Origin: DASSUW01 sp963844205
GTDB taxonomy: Bacteria > Actinomycetota > Thermoleophilia > Solirubrobacterales > Solirubrobacteraceae
Assembly (NCBI GenBank): GCA_963844205.1
Contig: CAWJNK010000001.1
Coordinates: forward strand, 1 to 64,000
Length of the DNA stretch: 64,000 bases
Direction of reading: 5' to 3'
Shown here: positions 33,133 through 42,266 of the stretch, in pieces
Layout of the letters: every line of letters begins with the position of its first letter
How positions within the stretch are numbered: position 1 is the first letter of the stretch
Notes under the pieces: model-generated
Seen by the model: only the letters and a program-made list of their open reading frames with translations
What the model was told of the DNA's origin: nothing
The model's database searches: none
Program-made: the position numbers and the translations under genes

Positions 33133-33137
33133 GTTCG
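33124..33137 (-). promoter_or_regulatory. LexA (SOS) box over the HNH start codon
   Basis: CGAACACATGTTCG matches the Gram-positive/actinobacterial LexA consensus CGAAC-N4-GTTCG exactly. It overlaps the ATG of the HNH gene (33130-33132) and begins one base downstream of the -10 motif at 33139-33144, where bound LexA would block initiation. Confidence 0.75.
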
Positions 33138-33138
33138 G

Positions 33139-33144
33139 ATGGTA
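33139..33144 (-). promoter_or_regulatory. -10 element TACCAT of the HNH gene
   Basis: On the minus strand TACCAT ends six bases before the ATG, the leaderless spacing; the LexA box lies between it and the coding sequence. Confidence 0.5.
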
Positions 33145-33190
33145 TGTCGCCCAGCAGACGGAACCGATCCTCCGCGAGAGAGCGCGGGAC

Positions 33191-34363
33191 CTAGCGGAAC
33201 CTGTCGCGGATCCAGCTCGTCGCGTCGGCCGCAGCGCTATTCACGATGGCGCCGTGTGTGACCCCCTCGTAGACCTTGTAGGTGACCGGCACGTCATCCG
33301 CCTTGAACTCCTCGACGAGCTGGTCGGTGTACGTCCGGAACACGGTCCCGTCGGCCGACCCCTGCTCGACCCGCACGGGCGACTTGAACCGGAGGTTCTC
33401 GGGGTCGTTGGCGTCGATCGCGCCCAGCAGCGGGCCGAGGTCGACGTCCGTGCGGAAGATCTGGTTGAGCGGCAGACCGCCGAACGAGCTCGCAGCGGCG
33501 AGCCCGTCGTAGCACGTGGTCTTCGTCTCCGGGAACAGCGCCGCCGCCTCGGGCGTGAGCAGACCGGGGACTCCGATCGCCGGCTGCGCGGTCTCGACCG
33601 CTCGCAAACCGAGGGCGACGATCGCGCCGAGCCCGGCGCCCGGCGTCGAGAACTGCGTCGTGAGCGGGAACTGCTCCGACAGGTGCGAGGCCGGCGCGAA
33701 CGCGACCGTGCCGCGCAGCCGCAGCTCGGGGACCCAGCTCCGCGCGAGCGACGCTGCGAACAGCGCGGCGTGGCCGCCCTGCGAGTGCCCCGCGACGACG
33801 AACCGCTTCGACAGGCGCGGCTCCAACGTCCGCGCGGCCCGGACGGCGTCGAGCACGCTGCGGCCCTCGGTGGGGCCGGCCAGGTAGCCGTGCACGCCCG
33901 GCGTTCCAAGCCCTTCGTAGTCCGTGCGCACTACCGCGTAGCCCGCCTTGAGCCACCGCCGCAGCAGCGGATAGGCGTAGCTCACAAGCTGGTTCGCGTC
34001 GTAGCCACGGGTCGGTGCGCAGGCGTCGGCCGAGCCGGTCGTCCCGTGCGCGTAGGTGATCACCGGCCATCCGCCCTTCGGCGGCTTGCCCTTCGGCAGC
34101 GCCAGCGAGCCGGACACGGCGTTCGGCTTCCCGTCGACGCGGGTGGAGCGGTACAGGAGCAGGCGCGACCGCTTGCCGGCGATCGCGTCGTTGCCGGTCT
34201 GGCGGCGAGCCCAGATCAACGCGCCGTGCTTGCCCTTCGCGTTCGCGGGCGGCTGATAGAACGCCGTGCCCTTCGGGCCGGTGCGGACCTTGGCGCCGGC
34301 GGTGGGCGCCGCGGCCAGGGCGGCGAGAGCGAGGATGGTCAGAGCGATCAGGGCTCGGCGCAT
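33191..34363 (-). CDS. Secreted lipase (alpha/beta hydrolase, LIP family)
   Basis: 390 residues with an N-terminal signal peptide (about 1-24, ending 'TAGA'). The alpha/beta-hydrolase core has the oxyanion 'YAHGTTGSADACAPT' region (about 104-118), the nucleophile elbow 'GHSQGGHAA' with Ser194, and a C-terminal His in 'EGVTHGAIVN'. It resembles actinobacterial and fungal secretory lipases (LIP/DUF3089-like), which hydrolyse acylglycerols or esters outside the cell. TACGTT at 34370-34375 (minus) is a leaderless-type -10. Confidence 0.88.
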   Translation of the reverse strand: MRRALIALTILALAALAAAPTAGAKVRTGPKGTAFYQPPANAKGKHGALIWARRQTGNDAIAGKRSRLLLYRSTRVDGKPNAVSGSLALPKGKPPKGGWPVITYAHGTTGSADACAPTRGYDANQLVSYAYPLLRRWLKAGYAVVRTDYEGLGTPGVHGYLAGPTEGRSVLDAVRAARTLEPRLSKRFVVAGHSQGGHAALFAASLARSWVPELRLRGTVAFAPASHLSEQFPLTTQFSTPGAGLGAIVALGLRAVETAQPAIGVPGLLTPEAAALFPETKTTCYDGLAAASSFGGLPLNQIFRTDVDLGPLLGAIDANDPENLRFKSPVRVEQGSADGTVFRTYTDQLVEEFKADDVPVTYKVYEGVTHGAIVNSAAADATSWIRDRFR

Positions 34364-34427
34364 GAGATGAACGTACCGAGGTGCCCGCCCAGCGAAGGTT
34401 CGCCGAGGCCCTCTCCCACCGAAGGTC

Positions 34428-34433
34428 TAGGGT
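34428..34433 (+). promoter_or_regulatory. -10 element TAGGGT of the esterase gene
   Basis: TAGGGT ends six bases before the ATG at 34440; no ribosome site is present. Confidence 0.5.
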
Positions 34434-34439
34434 GCGCGC

Positions 34440-35498
34440 ATGGCACTGCGCGAGGTGGAGGGACCGGCGGGCGCCCCGTGGGAGCGTCCGCTCCACGGCA
34501 CGCTCGACCGGCTCGTGGTCGAGTCCGACCTGCTGGCCGGCAACCCGCTCGGCGACCCGTCGCGGCGCCCGCTGTACGTCTACCGGCCGCCCGGAGTCGA
34601 GCCGGACCATCCTCGCCGCCTGCCGAGCGTGTACGTGATCATGGGCTACACCGGCCAGCTCGACATGTGGCTCAACCGGACGCCGTTCGAGCCCACGATG
34701 GTCGAGCGGCTGGACGCGATGTTCGCCGCCGGCGGCTGTCCGGACGCGATTATCGTGTTCGTCGACGCCTGGACCTCGTACGGCGGCTCGCAGTACCTGA
34801 ACTCGAGCAGCCTCGGCCGCTACCAGGACTACCTGTGCGACGAGGTCCCGCCGTTCGTCGACGGCCGCTACTCGACGCTCGCGGACCGCGACCACCGCGG
34901 CCTGACCGGCAAGTCGTCCGGCGGCTACGGGGCGATGATGGTGCCGATGGTGCGGCCCGACGTGTTCGGCGCGCTCGCCTCGCACGCCGGCGACGCGCTG
35001 TTCGAGGCCGCGTACCTGCCGGAGTTCCCGTCGCTCGCCCGCAAGCTCCGCGACGACTTCGAAGGCTCCTACGAGGTGTTCTTCGAGCGGCTCTCGCAGG
35101 TCGACCACCTGGACTGGGAGAAGCTCGGGACGCCGCTCGAGATGTACGGCTATGCCGCCGCCTACTCGCCCGACCCCGTCAACCCGGGCAAGGCGCTGCT
35201 GCCGTTCGACATCGCGACCGGGCGCCTGATCGACGACGTGTGGGCTCAGTGGCTGGAGCACGACCCGGTGCGGATGGCGCCGACCCACGCGGACGCTCTG
35301 CGGTCGATGCGCCGCATCTACCTCGACGCCGGAAGGGCGGACGAGTACTTCCTCGATCTCGGCGCGCAAGCGTTCGCCGCGGAGCTCGACGCGCTCGGGG
35401 TCGCGCACTCGCTCGAGCTCTTCGACGGCAAGCACGGCGGCCTGACGTACCGCTATCCCGGAGCGATCCGGGAGCTGGTGCTCGCGCTCAGCCAGTAA
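34440..35498 (+). CDS. Esterase D/Fes-like alpha/beta hydrolase
   Basis: A 352-residue esterase of the putative-esterase (EstD/Fes) group, without a signal peptide. Early strands carry 'RRPLYVYRPPGV' and 'VYVIMGYTGQLDMW', typical of this group. The nucleophile is the Ser in 'GLTGKSSGGYGAM' (G-x-S-x-G with a second Ser), and the catalytic His lies near the end in 'DGKHGGLTYRYP'. Relatives hydrolyse S-formylglutathione, siderophore or mycolyl esters; the substrate here is not evident. The gene overlaps the convergent RBBP9-like gene by 11 bp. Confidence 0.85.
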   Translation: MALREVEGPAGAPWERPLHGTLDRLVVESDLLAGNPLGDPSRRPLYVYRPPGVEPDHPRRLPSVYVIMGYTGQLDMWLNRTPFEPTMVERLDAMFAAGGCPDAIIVFVDAWTSYGGSQYLNSSSLGRYQDYLCDEVPPFVDGRYSTLADRDHRGLTGKSSGGYGAMMVPMVRPDVFGALASHAGDALFEAAYLPEFPSLARKLRDDFEGSYEVFFERLSQVDHLDWEKLGTPLEMYGYAAAYSPDPVNPGKALLPFDIATGRLIDDVWAQWLEHDPVRMAPTHADALRSMRRIYLDAGRADEYFLDLGAQAFAAELDALGVAHSLELFDGKHGGLTYRYPGAIRELVLALSQ

Positions 35499-36042
35499 GC
35501 GGGCGGTCGCCGTCGAGGCACCACGCCTCGGCGGCCGGCCACGGCCCGAACCCGGTCTCCGGGTTGACGTGGCCGGCGCCTGGCAGCACCTCGACGGGGA
35601 TGCCGAGCGGCTCGCCGTAGAGCGTCGCGGCGCCCTCGGGGCAGTACGGGTCGTTGTCGGAGCACACAAGCCGGGCTCCGTGCGCGAGCGCCGGCAGCGG
35701 GACGGGGAAGAACCCCTGGATTTCCGGTACTCCTGCACTCTCCGAAGCGGGGGCGACGAGCAGCACGCGGTCGGCCTGCGCGCCGCCGTCGGCGACGTGG
35801 TGGAGCCACAACAGGCACGCCAGCGAGTGGCAGACGACGACCACCTCGCCGGCCGGCAGCGCCCCGAGCTCACCGTCGAGCGCCGCGCGCCAGGAGGGCA
35901 GCGAGGGAAGGTCGGCGTCCGGCAGGTCGGGGTAGGCGACGCGCTCGCCGTCGGCGCGCAGCCGCGCCGCCAGCCACGTCTGCCAATGACCCGGACCAGA
36001 CGCCTGGAGCCCGTGCAGGATCAGGAAGCTTCGCGACGCCAT
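35488..36042 (-). CDS. RBBP9/YdeN family serine hydrolase
   Basis: A 184-residue small alpha/beta hydrolase of the RBBP9/YdeN family. The N-terminus 'FLILHGLQASGPGHWQTWL' is diagnostic, followed by 'EVVVVCHSLACLLWLHHV', in which the serine sits in an H-S-L-A elbow, and by 'GAGHVNPETGFGPWP' with the catalytic His. Bacterial members are carboxylesterases of unknown substrate. The start at 36042 shares a 21-bp promoter region with the divergent TusA-like gene. Confidence 0.88.
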   Translation of the reverse strand: MASRSFLILHGLQASGPGHWQTWLAARLRADGERVAYPDLPDADLPSLPSWRAALDGELGALPAGEVVVVCHSLACLLWLHHVADGGAQADRVLLVAPASESAGVPEIQGFFPVPLPALAHGARLVCSDNDPYCPEGAATLYGEPLGIPVEVLPGAGHVNPETGFGPWPAAEAWCLDGDRPLTG

Positions 36043-36050
36043 CCGACCGC

Positions 36051-36057
36051 TACCGTA
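36051..36057. promoter_or_regulatory. Shared bidirectional -10 element TACCGTA
   Basis: Read forward, TACCGT (36051-36056) lies seven bases before the GTG of the TusA-like gene. Read in reverse, TACGGT (36057-36052) lies nine bases before the ATG of the RBBP9-like gene. Only 21 bp separate the divergent start codons, so both leaderless promoters would use nearly the same DNA. Confidence 0.45.
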
Positions 36058-36063
36058 ACCCGC

Positions 36064-36273
36064 GTGGCGGTCCGAACGCTGGACATCACCGGCCTGGCCT
36101 GCCCGATGACCTGGGTCCGGACGAAGCTCGAGCTCGAGCGGATGGCGCCCGGGGAGGAGCTCGAGGTCCACTGCCCGGAGGGCGAGGCACTCGAGAACGT
36201 CCCGCGCTCGGCAGCGGACGCGGGGCACGACGTCGCGGTGGCCGGCGCGATCGTGCGGATCGTCCGCCGATGA
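36064..36273 (+). CDS. TusA-like sulfurtransferase protein
   Basis: 69 residues, a SirA/TusA-like two-layer fold. The N-terminal 'LDITGLACPMTWVRTKLELE' contains the C-P-x-x motif with the candidate persulfide carrier Cys13, followed by 'MAPGEELEVHCPEGEALENV'. The canonical C-P-x-P is C-P-M-T here, so the second proline is lost. Such proteins pass sulfur for tRNA thiolation, molybdenum cofactor or sulfur oxidation. The stop codon overlaps the start of the ThiF/MoeB-like gene (ATGA), so the two are coupled. Confidence 0.85.
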   Translation: MAVRTLDITGLACPMTWVRTKLELERMAPGEELEVHCPEGEALENVPRSAADAGHDVAVAGAIVRIVRR

Positions 36274-37100
36274 GCGGCCGCCGCGCGTTCTTCAAGCAGC
36301 TGGCGTCCGCGGCCCGCGACGCCGCGCAAGCCAGCCCGGCGGAGCTCGCGGGGTCCGACGTCGCGCCGCTCGACGCGCCCGACCCCTGGCTGGACCGCTA
36401 CTCGCGCCAGCTCGTCCTGCCCGAGTGGAGCGAGGCCGCCCAGCGCGCGCTGGCCGACGCCAGCGTGCTGGTGGTCGGCGCGGGCGCGCTCGGCTCGCCG
36501 GTCGCCACCTACCTGGCGGGCGCCGGGGTCGGCCGGCTCGGGATCGTCGACGACGGCGACGTCGAGCTCTCGAACCTCCACCGCCAGCACCTGCACTTCA
36601 CGCCCGACCTCGGAATCCCGAAGGCCCAGAGCGCGGCGGCCAAGCTCAAGTTCCTCAATCCGGACATCGTGATCGAGCCGTACCAGGCGGCGTTCAATCC
36701 CGAGATGCTCTCCGGGCAGGACCTGGTGGTCGACTGCACGGACTCATTCGCGGCCCGCTACGCGATCAACGCCGCCTGCTGCGCGCATCGGATCCCGCTG
36801 GTCGAGGCCGGGGTCGTGGGCATGAGCGGGCTCGTCATGGCGATCAGGCCCGGCGAGAGCGCGTGCTACCGCTGCGCGTTCCCGGCCGAGCCCGCCGATG
36901 CGCCGAGCTGCGCCGAGGCCGGCGTCCTCGGTCCCGCGGCGGGCGTGATCGGCTCGCTTCAGGCACTCGAGGCGCTGAAGCTGCTGGCGGGCCTGGACGC
37001 GCTCACCGATGCCTTCCTCCAGCTCGACCTGGCCACCCTCGACGTCCTCCGCGTGACCGTCCGCCGCCGCGCCGATTGCCCGGACTGCGGGGCAGCGTAG
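36270..37100 (+). CDS. E1-like adenylyltransferase, ThiF/MoeB/HesA family
   Basis: A 276-residue protein of the ubiquitin-activating superfamily. After a ~40-residue variable N-terminus comes 'RYSRQLVLPEW', then the ATP loop 'VVGAGALGSPVATYLAGAGV' (about 71-90), 'DDGDVELSNLHRQHLH', the Asp of 'VDCTDSFAARYAIN' and zinc Cys pairs (CYRC, CPDC). The crossover cysteine is in 'APSCAEAGVLGP'. These enzymes adenylate the C-terminal Gly-Gly of ThiS/MoaD/CysO-type carriers, but none is encoded here; a TusA-like protein is upstream and CysE downstream. This suggests sulfur delivery for cysteine or cofactors. Confidence 0.9.
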   Translation: MSGRRAFFKQLASAARDAAQASPAELAGSDVAPLDAPDPWLDRYSRQLVLPEWSEAAQRALADASVLVVGAGALGSPVATYLAGAGVGRLGIVDDGDVELSNLHRQHLHFTPDLGIPKAQSAAAKLKFLNPDIVIEPYQAAFNPEMLSGQDLVVDCTDSFAARYAINAACCAHRIPLVEAGVVGMSGLVMAIRPGESACYRCAFPAEPADAPSCAEAGVLGPAAGVIGSLQALEALKLLAGLDALTDAFLQLDLATLDVLRVTVRRRADCPDCGAA

Positions 37101-37103
37101 GCT
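37098..37103 (+). promoter_or_regulatory. -10 element TAGGCT of cysE
   Basis: TAGGCT overlaps the stop codon of the ThiF/MoeB-like gene and ends seven bases before the ATG of cysE; an internal leaderless promoter is likely in addition to read-through. Confidence 0.45.
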
Positions 37104-37110
37104 GTAGACG

Positions 37111-37851
37111 ATGCTGGGGATCGGAACCCTGCGCCGGGTCGCCGGTGAGCTGCGCCGCGACGTCCGCGCCGCCTACGAGCGCGACCCCGCCGCCAAGGGC
37201 GTCTCCGCCGGCGAGGTGCTGGCCGCCTGGCCCGGCGTGCACGCGCTGCTCTCCCACCGCGTCGCGCACGCGCTGCATCAGGCCGGCGTGCCGATGGCCC
37301 CGCGCGTACTCGCGTACGCGTCGCGGTCGCTGACCGGGATCGAGATCCACCCGGCCGCCCTGATCGGCGACGCGCTGTTCATCGACCACGGCATGGGTGT
37401 CGTGATCGGCGAGACCGCCGAGGTGGGGGAGAACGTGACGATGTACCAGGGCGTCACGCTGGGTGGCACCGGGTTCGCCGCCGGCAAGCGGCACCCGACA
37501 GTGCAGGACAACGTGACGATCGGCTCCGGCGCCAAGCTGCTCGGGCCGATCACGATCGGGCACGGCGCCAAGATCGGCGCCAACGCGGTCGTGATCCACG
37601 ACGTGCCGCCGAACTCGACCGTGGTCGGCAACCCCGGCCATCCCGTCCGCGTCGAGGGGCGCCGGCCCGAGGGGCCGGACGCCGACTGGGTCCACCTGCC
37701 CGACCCGATCGCCGACGCGCTGAAGCAGCTCTCGCGCCGGATTGCCGAGCTCGAGCGCGAGCTGGCGACGCTGAAGGGTGCCGAGCCCCAGAACGAGGCC
37801 GAGGTCGTCCCGCTGCGCCCCGTTTCCGGCCCCAGCCCCGCGGGTGGCTAG
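37111..37851 (+). CDS. cysE: Serine O-acetyltransferase
   Basis: 246 residues; makes O-acetylserine from serine and acetyl-CoA, the substrate of CysK (30.7 kb). A helical N-terminus holds 'AWPGVHALLSHRVAHALHQA', followed by the left-handed beta-helix of hexapeptide repeats with the catalytic segment 'DHGMGVVIGETAEVG', 'GVTLGGTG' and 'KRHPTVQDNVTIG'. This is the shorter SAT form, with an extra C-terminal coiled coil ('ISRRIAELERELATL'-like, about 205-225). The last codons overlap the SRPBCC gene by 8 bp. Confidence 0.95.
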   Translation: MLGIGTLRRVAGELRRDVRAAYERDPAAKGVSAGEVLAAWPGVHALLSHRVAHALHQAGVPMAPRVLAYASRSLTGIEIHPAALIGDALFIDHGMGVVIGETAEVGENVTMYQGVTLGGTGFAAGKRHPTVQDNVTIGSGAKLLGPITIGHGAKIGANAVVIHDVPPNSTVVGNPGHPVRVEGRRPEGPDADWVHLPDPIADALKQLSRRIAELERELATLKGAEPQNEAEVVPLRPVSGPSPAGG

Positions 37852-38278
37852 CTTCTCGCACACCGTCGAGATCCCGCGGCCCCCGGCCGAGGTCTTCCCG
37901 TGGCTGCTGGAGGAGGACAAGGTGCCCAGCTGGACCGGGCACCTGGAGCGCTACGAGCGGCTCGACGACGGCCCGCTCGGCCGCGGCTCGAACGTGCGGC
38001 AGGTGCTCGACGTCAGCGGCCGCCGGATCGACGTCACGCTGGAGGTGACGGCGTACGAGCCGCCGTCCGGCGCCCAGACCCGGTTCTCGACCAACGGGAT
38101 CGAGGTCGTCAGCTCGTACGCGCTCGAGGCCGCCGGCGCCGGGACGCGGCTGACGCAGTCGATCGAGGCGAAGCCGAAGGGGCTCAGCGCGCGGATGCTC
38201 GTGCCGATCGTGCAGCCCCGGCTCGAACAGAAGCTGACCGAGGACCTCGAGCGCCTCAAGGGCGAGCTGGGCGGCTGA
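37844..38278 (+). CDS. SRPBCC (START-like) family protein
   Basis: A 144-residue polyketide-cyclase/START-like fold with a central hydrophobic cavity. The pattern is 'SFSHTVEIPRPPAEVFPWLL', then 'GRGSNVRQVLDVSGRRIDVT', 'SSYALEAAGAGTRLTQSIEA' and a long C-terminal helix. Function is unknown; such proteins bind hydrophobic ligands or modify them. GTG 37844 overlaps the end of cysE, so translation is probably coupled. Its last 30 bp are duplicated just downstream (38287-38316). Confidence 0.82.
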   Translation: MASFSHTVEIPRPPAEVFPWLLEEDKVPSWTGHLERYERLDDGPLGRGSNVRQVLDVSGRRIDVTLEVTAYEPPSGAQTRFSTNGIEVVSSYALEAAGAGTRLTQSIEAKPKGLSARMLVPIVQPRLEQKLTEDLERLKGELGG

Positions 38279-38316
38279 TGGCCCCCGAGCGCCTCGACGG
38301 TGAGCTGGGCGGGTAG
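38249..38316 (+). repeat. 30-bp direct repeat at the end of the SRPBCC gene
   Basis: 38249-38278 and 38287-38316 match at 25 of 30 bases (period 38). Each ends in a stop codon (TGA, TAG) and encodes ERLxGELGG. The second copy supplies the sequence immediately before the next gene's start. Confidence 0.8.
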
Positions 38317-38319
38317 GTC

Positions 38320-39509
38320 GTGGGCGTGCGCGCCCTGCTGCTGAGCCTGACGCTGCTGCTCGGCGCCGCGCCGGCGGCGGCGGCCCAGGATGCGCTCGAC
38401 CGCGCGGCCGAGGCGCTGCGCGACGACACCGTCTACGTCGATCCCGACGCAGGCGTCGAGGTCGACGCCGGCGAGCTGCGCGGGGGCATCGAGGAGAGCG
38501 GCGCGGACGTGCGGATCGCGGTGCTGCCCGCTGACGCCGGCGACGCGCGCGAGCTCGCGCCAGAGCTGTCGAAGCGGGTCGGCGAGCCGGGCGACTACGC
38601 CGTCGTCGCGGGCAACCGGATCGTCGCCGGCCCGTCCAAGGAGGCCTCAGAGGCCGCCCGATCGGCGGCCTCGTCGAACGACTCCGCCGAGGCCGTGCTG
38701 CTGGACTTCGTCGACCGCCTGGGCGGGGAGAGTGGGGGCAGCGACGGCGGCGGCATCGGCACCGGCGGCGTGATCCTGCTCGCCCTCGCCGGTGCGGGCG
38801 GCGCGGCGGTCGTCGTCAGCCGCCGTCGGCGCCGCCGCGAGGAGGCGGCGCAGCTCGCCGAGGTCAAGGACAACGCCCGCGACGACCTGGTCACACTCGG
38901 CGACGAGATCCGCGCGCTCGACCTCGACATGCAGATGCCGGGCGTCTCCGACGGCGCCCGCACCGACTACGAGACGGCGGTCAACGCGTACGAGCGCGCC
39001 AACCGCGCGTACGAGTCGGCCCGCCGGCCGGAGGATCTCGAGCCGGTCGGCGCCGCGCTCGAGGAGGGCCGCTGGGCGATGACGTCCGCGCGCGCCCGGC
39101 TCGCGGGCCGCGAGCCGCCGGAGCGCCGGTCGCCCTGCTTCTTCGACCCGCGCCACGGCCCGTCGAGCCGCGAGGTGGAGTGGGCGCCGGACGGCGGCGC
39201 GCCCCGTCTCGTCCCCGCCTGCGAGGCCGACGCCCAGCGCGTCGAGCGCGGCGAGGACCCCGAGGCGCGCGAGGTCACAGTCGGCGGCCAGCGGATGCCG
39301 TACTGGGCCGCCGGCCCTGCGTTCATGCCGTTCATGGGCGGCTTCTACGGCGGCGGCCTCCTGCCCGGGCTCCTGATCGGGACCGCGCTCGGGGACATGT
39401 GGTCGGGGCCCGCCGGCGACATGGGCGGCGGCGACTGGGGCGGAGGCGACTTCGGCGGCGGGGGCGACTTCGGCGGCGGCGGGGACTTCGGCGGCGGCGA
39501 CTTCGGCGG

Positions 39510-39513
<4 letters not shown>
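38320..39513 (+). CDS. Secreted/membrane protein with a Gly-rich tail, TPM-like N-terminus
   Basis: 397 residues. Signal peptide about 1-22, then an extracytoplasmic domain (about 25-130) that resembles part of a TPM-like fold ('DDTVYVDPDAGVEVDAGELR'). A Gly-Gly-rich linker leads to a transmembrane helix (about 147-166) with a polyarginine stop-transfer ('SRRRRRRE'), a helical cytoplasmic region (170-250) and a Cys-containing 'SPCFFDPRHGP' region. The end is an aromatic and Gly-rich tail of GGGDFGG repeats, like membrane proteins of the YgcG/TPM set whose role is unknown. It is convergent with malate synthase, overlapping it by 4 bp. Confidence 0.75.
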
Positions 39514-41050
<1,537 letters not shown>

Positions 41051-41054
<4 letters not shown>

Positions 41055-42265
41055 GGTCGGCTCCCTCTGATCGAGTGGTCCAGGAGTGTCATGGGGTGGT
41101 AGATGGGGACGGCCGAGCCATCCATGTGCGCGGCGATCTGGATCGCGCAGCCGGGGTTGGCGGCGGCGATCGCCTCGGCCCCTGTGGCGGCGAGGTTGCC
41201 CGCCTTGCGGCGGCCGAGCTCGGCCGCCGCCTCGGGCTGCACGAGGTTGTAGATCCCGGCCGAGCCGCAACAGAGCTCCCACTCGGCGGGCTCGACCAGC
41301 TCCAGCTCGGGGATCCCGCGCAGCAGCTCGCGCGGTTGCGAGCGGACCTGCTGGGCGTGGGCGAGGTGGCACGCGTCGTGGTACGCGACCTTGAGCGGGA
41401 GCGGATGCCGCTCCGCGCGCGGCTCGTGGGCGGCGAGGATCTCGTGCACGTCGAGCACCTTGGCCGAGAACGCCTCGGCGCGCTCGTCGCCCTCGAACAG
41501 GTAGCCGTACTCCTTCATCGCCGAGCCGCAGCCGGCGACGTTGACGACGACGTGATCGAACTCGAAATACGCGTCGATCGTCGCCCGCGCGAGCTTGCGC
41601 GCCTCGTCCTCGACGCCGGTGTGCAGCTGGAGCGCGCCGCAGCAGCGCGGGCGGCGCGGCGCGTGGACCTCCCAGCCCTCCGCGGCGAGCACCCGCACGG
41701 TGGCGGCGTTGACGTCGCCGAAGAAGACGCGCTGGACGCAGCCCTGCATGAGCGCGATCCGGCCTCGCCGCGAGCCGACGGCGGGCGTGACCTCCGGCAG
41801 CCGCCGGAACGCGGCCCGTGTCGAGACCTTGGGCGCGAGGTGGCCGTAGGGCTTCGGCACCGGCAGGTTCATGAACGGCACGGCGGCGCGGAGCCGGCCG
41901 GGGTGCGTGAAGAGCGCGAAGATGGCCGCCCGGAGCGCCCGCTCCCGGCGCGTGCGCGCCCCGTGGCGCTCGACCTGCGGCCGCGCGCGCTCGATCAGCC
42001 GGTCGTACTGCACGCCGGACGGGCAGGCGGTCACGCACGCCATGCAGCCGAGGCAGCGGTCGAGGTGCGTGGTCATCTCCTCCGAGACCTCGCTGCCCTC
42101 CTCGTGGCCGATGCGCATGAGCACGATCCGCCCGCGCGGCGAGTCCATCTCGTCCTCGAAGACGGCGTAGCTCGGGCAGGTGGGCAGGCAGAAGCCGCAG
42201 TGGACGCAGTCCTTGATGAGGTCCATCTCCGGCGGGCGGGTGTCGTCCCAGGCGCTGGTCGCCAT
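41051..42265 (-). CDS. glcF: Glycolate oxidase iron-sulfur subunit GlcF
   Basis: 404 residues. Two 4Fe-4S motifs are present near the N-terminus ('CVHCGFCLPTCPSY' and 'CLGCMACVTACPSG'), then two CCG domains with 'CCGALQLHTG', 'CHLAHAQQ' and 'CCGSAGIYN'. It carries electrons from the flavin subunit GlcD to the quinone pool at the membrane. The start is one base after the end of glcE. Length is normal for GlcF. Confidence 0.95.
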
Positions 42266-42266
42266 G

